From positions 1 to 64,000 of the forward strand of contig NZ_JAIGNR010000005.1 of the NCBI RefSeq assembly GCF_019711595.1: DNA of 64,000 bases, given 5' to 3'. A model generated the notes under the pieces. It had not been told where the DNA came from and did no database searches. It saw only the letters and a program-made list of their open reading frames with translations. The position numbers and the translations under genes are program-made. Numbering within the stretch: position 1 is the stretch's first letter; the number at the start of each line of letters is the position of its first letter. Origin of the DNA: Qipengyuania sphaerica (GTDB lineage Bacteria; Pseudomonadota; Alphaproteobacteria; Sphingomonadales; Sphingomonadaceae). Positions 59,271-64,000 of the stretch are shown here, in pieces.

Positions 59271-59648
59271 ATGCAAGGCGCCTTGCGATCCATTCTCGGC
59301 ATCACCGTGCTGACCTTATTCCTCGGGGCGGTCATCGCGCCGCTCATCATGATCTTCGCCCTTCCGCTCACCTTCCCCGCGCTCGAGCCGAGGCTCTGCG
59401 AGGAGGGTGCCAGTCTTGTGCTGGACGCTGCGCCTTATCCGGAGACTGGCCGTTCGCTCTATTGCCGGGGCGGGGCGTCTGACGTGATCGTGCGCAGCGG
59501 CGAATTCACGCGGGCAGCTGTCCCGCTTTATCTCATGGTGCTGTTTGTCGTGGTCTGGCTGCCCCTCGTGATCCGCAAGCTGAAAGGCCCGGAGCCCGAT
59601 ACCTACGACCAGCGCATTCGCAATATGACCGACGGAGAAGGCCTTTGA
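59271..59648 (+). CDS. two-helix membrane protein of unknown function
   Basis: A 125-residue protein with an N-terminal hydrophobic helix (ILGITVLTLFLGAVIAPLIMIFALPL), a middle periplasmic part with two cysteines (RLCEEGAS, LYCRGGAS) that could form a disulfide, and a second helix (VPLYLMVLFVVVWLPLVI). I recognise no family. It starts 7 bases after the DUF1272 stop and overlaps the thiD start by 4 bases. Confidence 0.7.
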   Translation: MQGALRSILGITVLTLFLGAVIAPLIMIFALPLTFPALEPRLCEEGASLVLDAAPYPETGRSLYCRGGASDVIVRSGEFTRAAVPLYLMVLFVVVWLPLVIRKLKGPEPDTYDQRIRNMTDGEGL

Positions 59649-60445
59649 CCGCCCCCCGCATACTGTCCGTCGCCGGATCCGATTCGTCGGGCGGCGCGGG
59701 TATACAGGCCGACATAAAGACCATCACGATGCTCGGCGGCTATGCGATGACTGCCATCACTGCCGTCACCGCGCAGAACACGTGCGGGGTGCAGGGGATC
59801 GAAACCATGCATCCCGATCTCGTGATGGACCAGGTCGAAAGCTGCCTCACCGACATCGGGGCAGACGCCATCAAGATCGGCATGCTCGGCTCGCCCGAGA
59901 TCGCCATGCGACTGGCCGAGCGGCTCGATACCTTTCCAGGCGCAATCGTCTTCGATCCGGTCATGGTCGCGACCAGCGGCTCGGTGCTGGCGGACGAGGC
60001 CACCATCGGAGCCTTCGCCGCGCTGATGCAGATCGCCACGATCGTCACACCGAACCTGCCCGAACTCGCCGCGCTCACCGGGCGGGATGAAATCGCCGAA
60101 GAGGATGTCTTCGATGCAGCGACCGAGCTGGCCGATGCTCAGGACACCATCGTGCTCGCCAAGGGCGGCCATGGCGAAGGCGACCAGGTAATCGACTACG
60201 TGGTCTCTTCCAGCGGCAAGATCGCCAGTTTCGGCCACCAGCGGATCGAAACGCGCCACACGCATGGCACCGGCTGCACGCTATCCGCGGCGCTTGCCAC
60301 CATGCTCGCGCATGGCCAGCCTTTGACCCACGCGATCCGCATCGCCCGCGCCTTTACCCGGGCCGCCATCGAGCAGGCACCGGGTTTTGGCGAAGGCAGC
60401 GGCCCGCTCGGCCATCACGCCGTCAGGAAGCTGTTCGAAGACTAG
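59645..60445 (+). CDS. thiD: hydroxymethylpyrimidine/phosphomethylpyrimidine kinase
   Basis: A 266-residue ribokinase-fold enzyme: VAGSDSSGGAGIQADIKTITMLGGYAMTAITAVTAQNT is the ThiD N-terminus, PVMVATSG and LTPN-like VTPNLPELAALTG the centre, and THGTGCTLSAALATMLAHG the anion-hole loop with catalytic Asp replaced position typical of the family (GTGCT). It phosphorylates HMP to HMP-PP for thiamine. A TTG start overlaps the upstream membrane protein gene. Its end overlaps the convergent LOG gene by 4 bases. Confidence 0.94.
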   Translation: MTAPRILSVAGSDSSGGAGIQADIKTITMLGGYAMTAITAVTAQNTCGVQGIETMHPDLVMDQVESCLTDIGADAIKIGMLGSPEIAMRLAERLDTFPGAIVFDPVMVATSGSVLADEATIGAFAALMQIATIVTPNLPELAALTGRDEIAEEDVFDAATELADAQDTIVLAKGGHGEGDQVIDYVVSSSGKIASFGHQRIETRHTHGTGCTLSAALATMLAHGQPLTHAIRIARAFTRAAIEQAPGFGEGSGPLGHHAVRKLFED

Positions 60446-61332
60446 CGGTCGAGGTCGTAGAAGCCGGCGATCTTTTCCCAGGCTTCGTCGGCGGTCTCGA
60501 CCCAGCGGAACAGGTCGAGATCCTTCTTCGAGATCGTGCCTTCCTCGGCAATCGCCTCGAAGTTGATCACGCGGGTCCAGAAGTCCTTGCCGAACAGCAG
60601 GATCGGCATGGGCTTCATCTTGCCCGTCTGGATCAGCGTGAGCAGCTCGAAGAATTCGTCGAACGTACCGAAACCGCCGGGGAACACCGCCACTGCCTTG
60701 GCGCGCAGCAGGAAGTGCATCTTGCGCAGCGCGAAATAGTGGAAGTTGAGGCTGAGGTAGGGCGTCACATACTGGTTGGGAGCCTGCTCGTGCGGCAGGA
60801 TGATGTTGAGCCCGATGCTCTCGCCGCCCGCATCGCTCGCGCCGCGATTGGCCGCTTCCATGATCGAAGGGCCGCCGCCCGAGCACACCACGAACTGGCG
60901 CTTGCCATCCTCGATGATCGATTTCTCGGTGACCATGCGCGCCAGCTTGCGCGCCTCGCCGTAATATTTGCTCTTGGCGACAAGGCTTTCTACGACCTTG
61001 CGATCCTCGTCAGGCAGGTCCTTCGCACCCGCCAGCGCCTCTTCGGCGGCTTCGGGCGGGGGAATTCGCGCGCTGCCGTACATCACCATGGTGGAACCCA
61101 CCCCGGCCTCGTCGAGGATCATTTCGGGCTTCAGCAGCTCGAGCTGGAAACGCACCGGACGCAATTCCTCGCGCAGGAGGAATTCCTTGTCCTGGAACGC
61201 CAACTTGTAGGAAGGATGCGCCGTTTGCGGCGTGTGGACCTCAAGGCCCTTCTTTTCGAATTCGGCCTCTTTTTCGGCCGGGTAGAACTTGCGATCCTTG
61301 AGATCGCGCTTTTTCTTTTCTTCTTCTGTCAT
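60442..61332 (-). CDS. LOG-family protein (TIGR00730, Rossmann-like nucleoside hydrolase)
   Basis: A 296-residue protein with the lysine-decarboxylase-like/LOG motifs GGGPSIMEAANRGA and FPGGFGTFDEFFELLTLIQTGK (PGGxGTxxE). Such proteins are cytokinin-riboside-phosphate phosphoribohydrolases or general nucleotide hydrolases. A charged N-terminal extension of about 85 residues (EEEKKKRDLKDRKFYPAEKEAEFEKK) precedes the core. The ATG at 61332 is preferred over one 36 bases earlier. Confidence 0.87.
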   Translation of the reverse strand: MTEEEKKKRDLKDRKFYPAEKEAEFEKKGLEVHTPQTAHPSYKLAFQDKEFLLREELRPVRFQLELLKPEMILDEAGVGSTMVMYGSARIPPPEAAEEALAGAKDLPDEDRKVVESLVAKSKYYGEARKLARMVTEKSIIEDGKRQFVVCSGGGPSIMEAANRGASDAGGESIGLNIILPHEQAPNQYVTPYLSLNFHYFALRKMHFLLRAKAVAVFPGGFGTFDEFFELLTLIQTGKMKPMPILLFGKDFWTRVINFEAIAEEGTISKKDLDLFRWVETADEAWEKIAGFYDLDR

Positions 61333-61384
61333 GGCACGCGCGATAGAGCGGCCATGCGTCAGCGACAAGTCGGTAAGGAGAAAA

Positions 61385-61460
61385 TGGCAGGGGTGACAGG
61401 ATTCGAACCCGTGGCCCTCGGTTTTGGAGACCGATGCTCTACCAGCTGAGCTACACCCCT
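61385..61460 (-). tRNA. tRNA-Trp (anticodon CCA)
   Basis: A 76-base tRNA with encoded CCA. Acceptor AGGGGTG pairs with CACCCCT, anticodon loop CTCCAAA (CCA) with stem CGGT/ACCG, and T loop TTCGAAT. It lies between the LOG and aat genes. Confidence 0.96.
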
Positions 61461-61549
61461 GCAGCTAGGAAGCGGCGCATTAGTATGGGCGGGGCAGAAT
61501 GGCAAGCGGCGTATCGCGCCTGATTGCGCAAACTGATAGGATGCGCGCC

Positions 61550-62233
61550 ATGCATGCCCCCGTGCCAGATACGATCCCGGTCGAGCTGCTGCTGCGCGCC
61601 TATCGCAGCGGGGTCTTTCCCATGGCCGATCACCGCAACGACCGCGAGGTCTATTGGGTGGAGCCGCGCGAGCGGGCGATCATCCCGCTGGGCGGGCTGC
61701 ACGTCTCGAAATCCTTGCGGAAGGTCATCAGGCAGGATCGCTTCCGCGTCAGCTGCGACGAAGATTTCGCGAGCGTCATCGCCGCCTGCGCCCAGCCGCG
61801 CGAGGAACTGGCCGAAAGCTGGATCAGCCACCAGATCGAGGCGAGCTACATCGCGCTGCATCGCGCAGGGCATGCGCATTCGATCGAGGTCTGGCTCGGC
61901 GAGGAACTGGTCGGCGGGCTCTACGGCGTGGCCTTCGACCGCGTTTTCTGCGGCGAAAGCATGTTCAGCCGCGCCACCAATGCCAGCAAGGTCGCGCTCG
62001 CATGGCTGGTCGCCGCGATGCGCAATGCGGGCTACGTGCTGCTCGACTGCCAGTTCATGACCGAACACCTCGCCAGCATGGGCGCGGTGGCGATGCCGCA
62101 GGCGGCCTATCTGGAGAAACTGTTCGCGGCTCAAGGCCAGCCGTCAGCGACCATCCCGCAAGCAGTGGCCGCAGCCAATGCTCACTCTTCGCCCGGGAAT
62201 TCCATCGCGCAGGATTTGACCCAGACGTCGTAG
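61550..62233 (+). CDS. aat: leucyl/phenylalanyl-tRNA--protein transferase
   Basis: A 227-residue Aat: LLLRAYRSGVFPM, VYWVEPRERAIIPL, SWISHQIEASYIALHRAGHAHSIEVW and the CGESMFSRATNASKVAL catalytic region are present, then LLDCQFMTEHLASMGA. It adds Leu or Phe to N-terminal Lys or Arg of proteins, making degrons for ClpS-ClpAP; clpS is also in this window. The ATG at 61550 has AGGA 8 bases upstream; an in-frame ATG at 61499 is possible. Its 3' end overlaps the convergent DUF2155 gene by 52 bases. Confidence 0.93.
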   Translation: MHAPVPDTIPVELLLRAYRSGVFPMADHRNDREVYWVEPRERAIIPLGGLHVSKSLRKVIRQDRFRVSCDEDFASVIAACAQPREELAESWISHQIEASYIALHRAGHAHSIEVWLGEELVGGLYGVAFDRVFCGESMFSRATNASKVALAWLVAAMRNAGYVLLDCQFMTEHLASMGAVAMPQAAYLEKLFAAQGQPSATIPQAVAAANAHSSPGNSIAQDLTQTS

Positions 62234-62667
62234 ATCGGGTGCTCGACCACGTTGATCGAGGGCTTGTTCTTGAACAGCCAGCCCGAGAAAACGCGGCGGA
62301 AATCGCTTTCGCTCCCGCGCTCGCGCACGAGGACCTGGACGAAGGCGCCCTCGTCCTTTTCAAATTCCCACGGTGCGGTCCGCTCGCAGGCACGCAGGCG
62401 GACGATGACATCGCCGACGCGTTGCTGTTCGCCAGGCTTCAGCTCGAGGTCCTGGCTGAGATTGTTGCGCTTGTTCAAAAGGCCGATCGTGGCGACGCGC
62501 TCTTCCATCGGTGTGCCGATCCCTGCGTCTTCGGCAACCACCTCGGGCAGTTCGACATCCTGCAGCTCTTCGGGAATTTCGGTCTCGACCGCTTCGGGCG
62601 CGGGCGGATCGTCCGAACAGGCGGCCAGCATCGCCAGTGGAAACAGCAGCGCGACCGCCCGGCTCAT
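62182..62667 (-). CDS. DUF2155 domain lipoprotein
   Basis: A 161-residue protein with a lipoprotein leader (MSRAVALLFPLAMLAACSDD, lipobox LAAC), an acidic linker and the DUF2155 beta domain (ATIGLLNKRNNLSQDLELKPGEQ, VRLRACERTAPWE, VFSGWLFKNKPSINVVEHPIYDVWVKSC). The ending and the paired cysteines fit. It is a periplasmic protein of unknown function, conserved in alphaproteobacteria. It starts 2 bases after the NDUFA12 gene and overlaps aat at its 3' end. Confidence 0.88.
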   Translation of the reverse strand: MSRAVALLFPLAMLAACSDDPPAPEAVETEIPEELQDVELPEVVAEDAGIGTPMEERVATIGLLNKRNNLSQDLELKPGEQQRVGDVIVRLRACERTAPWEFEKDEGAFVQVLVRERGSESDFRRVFSGWLFKNKPSINVVEHPIYDVWVKSCAMEFPGEE

Positions 62668-62669
62668 CG

Positions 62670-63065
62670 TCAGGCGTCCGGCGACCAGGCTTCGTAATCG
62701 CCCACCGCAGCAGCGCGCTTGCCGCCCCGCTCCAGCGCACCCTGAGGGCGGTAGGCGGTGCCGGTGCCCGTTGCGTTGGGCGTATAGTCGGCTTCCCAGA
62801 TGCGAGCGGGCGGAAGATTGCTCTCGGGCACGTCGTCGAAGGCTCCGTGCAGCCAGCCGTGCCATTCGCTCGGCACGCGGCTCGCATCGTTGACGCCTTC
62901 GTAGATCACCCAGCGGCGTTCGCGCTGGCCTTTCTTGGGCTTGGAGCGGAAATAGGCATTGCCCTGTGCATCGGTGCCGACCTGTTCGCCGTTGCGCCAG
63001 CTCCAGAGGTGCGTCCCGATGGTCGCACCGTCCCACCATGTGAAGATTTTGCCGAGAAGACTCAT
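62670..63065 (-). CDS. NDUFA12-family NADH:ubiquinone oxidoreductase subunit
   Basis: A 131-residue protein: MSLLGKIFTWWDGATIGTHLWSW, VGTDAQGNAYFRSK, RRWVIYEG, DASRVPSEWHGWLHGAFDDVP and the C-terminal YEAWSPDA are the NDUFA12 (17.2-kDa) signature, a complex I supernumerary subunit found in alphaproteobacteria and mitochondria. It is followed after 2 bases by the DUF2155 gene. Confidence 0.93.
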   Translation of the reverse strand: MSLLGKIFTWWDGATIGTHLWSWRNGEQVGTDAQGNAYFRSKPKKGQRERRWVIYEGVNDASRVPSEWHGWLHGAFDDVPESNLPPARIWEADYTPNATGTGTAYRPQGALERGGKRAAAVGDYEAWSPDA

Positions 63066-63116
63066 GGCGGCGCGCCTAGCGGATTCGTGCGCGCGCGCCA
63101 AGCACCTGTTGCGCGC

Positions 63117-63575
63117 CTACCAACTCACCTGGTCGCCCGGCTCGATCCCGAGCTCGGCCGCGCGCCCGCCGGCCATCTCCAGCGTGGCGCTGCTCGATCC
63201 GACCGAGAAATACTGCTTGGGCGAATTGGGCTCGGCCATGGCGACGATGTTGGAGACCCGGCCATCGACACCGATGAAGACGATGTCGACCGGAAAGGTC
63301 GAATCCTTGGTCCAGAAAACCTGTGCGGTCTGCTCGCTATTGGGAAACAGCATTGCCTCGTTCGGCCCCAGGCCGTCGCGACCTTCGAGGCCCTTCGCCT
63401 GCGCCTCTTTCGTATCGGCGACTTCGGCATCGAGGACGTGCGAGCCGCTCTTCGAAACCACGGTAACCTGCGTCGTCTCAAGACCGGATTCCGATGTTGG
63501 AGCGGATTGGGCGTCGCAGCCTGCCAAGGCCAGCGCGGCGAGTGCCGCAATCAATCCAGAGCTTCTGCGACCCAT
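63117..63575 (-). CDS. DUF192 domain lipoprotein
   Basis: A 152-residue protein with a lipoprotein leader (GLIAALAALALAGCDAQ) and the DUF192 fold: VLDAEVADTKEAQAKGLEGRDGLGPNEAMLF, FWTKDSTFPVDIVFIGVDGRV and VGSSSATLEMAGGRAAELGIEPGDQV. The function is unknown. Its start overlaps the end of recX by 25 bases. Confidence 0.9.
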   Translation of the reverse strand: MGRRSSGLIAALAALALAGCDAQSAPTSESGLETTQVTVVSKSGSHVLDAEVADTKEAQAKGLEGRDGLGPNEAMLFPNSEQTAQVFWTKDSTFPVDIVFIGVDGRVSNIVAMAEPNSPKQYFSVGSSSATLEMAGGRAAELGIEPGDQVSW

Positions 63576-64000
63576 TCTTCCAGCTCCCTTTCGCTATTTG
63601 CCTCGACCGCGCGGCGGGCGTGATCGAAGGAATGGCCCGCGCGCAGGATTGCGGCAAGCTGCTTTTCGCGGGCCTTGTGTGCCGCTTCGGGACCCTCGCC
63701 CACGGGCGCAATCCTGAAGGGGCCGAAGCGCCGCCGCCTCACGTAGGCGAACAGCGCCTCGCGCGCCTCCGCCTCGTCCGGCGCATTGGCAGCACGCACG
63801 CCCTCCCCAAGCCCATCGGCGCGCAGCTTCTCCTCGACCCGGCGCGCGCCATAGCCCCGCGCGAGCAGGCCGCCTGTCTTCATGCGGGCATAAGCCTCGT
63901 CATCGACGTAATTCTTCTCGGCAAAGCGCTGGACCAGACCGCCGATATCGGGCTCCCCTTCGCCATCCCAGCCGCGTTCGCGCAGCTTGCGTTTCAGGTA
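63551..64000 (-). CDS. recX: RecX regulatory protein (5' partial)
   Basis: The open frame runs off the right end of the window, so the N-terminus is missing; about 149 residues are visible. YLKRKLRERGWDG and LVQRFAEKNYVDDEAYARMKTGGLLARGYGARRVEEKLRADG are the RecX repeat helices, followed by AGHSFDHARRAVEANSERELEEWV. RecX binds and inhibits RecA filaments. It overlaps the DUF192 gene by 25 bases. Confidence 0.9.
   Translation of the reverse strand, partial: YLKRKLRERGWDGEGEPDIGGLVQRFAEKNYVDDEAYARMKTGGLLARGYGARRVEEKLRADGLGEGVRAANAPDEAEAREALFAYVRRRRFGPFRIAPVGEGPEAAHKAREKQLAAILRAGHSFDHARRAVEANSERELEEWVAEALD

Overview
This 64 kb window is high-GC alphaproteobacterial chromosome, most likely from an Erythrobacter/Qipengyuania-type member of the Sphingomonadales. 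The evidence is a complete PhyR-NepR-EcfG general stress locus, a LOV-domain HWE histidine kinase of the kind known from Erythrobacter, an NDUFA12-type complex I protein, class I polyhydroxyalkanoate genes and the Sphingomonadales-like order recX - DUF192 - NDUFA12 - DUF2155 / aat. No rRNA operon and no CRISPR array were seen.

Layout. (1) 1-1262 holds the end of a large secreted SdrD/B-type acidic protein. (2) 1.5-13.8 kb is an acetate-utilisation block: a cNMP/CBS/DUF294 signalling protein, a DnaQ-like exonuclease, a DUF4212 + sodium:solute symporter pair, a CrbS-like transporter-fused hybrid kinase, a CrbR-like LuxR-type regulator, acetyl-CoA synthetase and a divergent DcaP-like porin. (3) 13.9-33.6 kb is interpreted here as a roughly 19.7 kb genomic island inserted in the 3' end of a tRNA-Thr(CGU) gene. 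It has a degenerate second copy of the tRNA end at 13912-13928, a tyrosine integrase and an AlpA-like excisionase beside the tRNA, a putative HUH-endonuclease (Rep-like) gene, and paired GTGCCCCC sites at both ends. Its cargo is a type I restriction-modification system with a cysteine-depleted relative of zinc-ribbon proteins behind it, a CadC/TPR regulator divergent from a small exported protein - sterol desaturase - homocysteine methyltransferase set, a YadA-like trimeric adhesin with 28 head repeats, a coupled hydrolase - GNAT - membrane protein operon, and a DUF5694 - VOC - GNAT set.

(4) 33.7-39.9 kb is core-type: tRNA-Cys, thioesterase, LOV-HWE kinase with a single-domain response regulator, transglutaminase-like peptidase, winged-helix regulator overlapping an enoyl-CoA hydratase gene, and an AlaC-type aminotransferase. 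(5) 40-44 kb is PHA storage: PhaC, a VCBS-repeat protein and a phasin with a histone-H1-like N-terminus under a promoter with two PhaR-like palindromes. (6) 44.2-50.4 kb carries clpS, lptF-lptG, acetyltransferases, a small lipoprotein and a fatty acid desaturase. (7) 50.4-55.6 kb is the general stress response: phyR, phyK, nepR-ecfG and a single-domain regulator, with GGAAC-N16/17-CGTT EcfG promoters visible in front of phyR, nepR-ecfG and the single-domain regulator. (8) 55.7-64 kb is housekeeping: AI-2E-type permease, sodB, glmM, DUF1272, thiD, LOG-family hydrolase, tRNA-Trp, aat, DUF2155, NDUFA12, DUF192 and the start-truncated recX running off the window end.

The most unusual observations are the element end structure (tRNA-derived att plus phased arm-type sites, one over the integrase ribosome binding site), the HUH protein beside strong hairpins inside an integrase/AlpA element, the cysteine-depleted protein after hsdR, and the phasin with a nested start.
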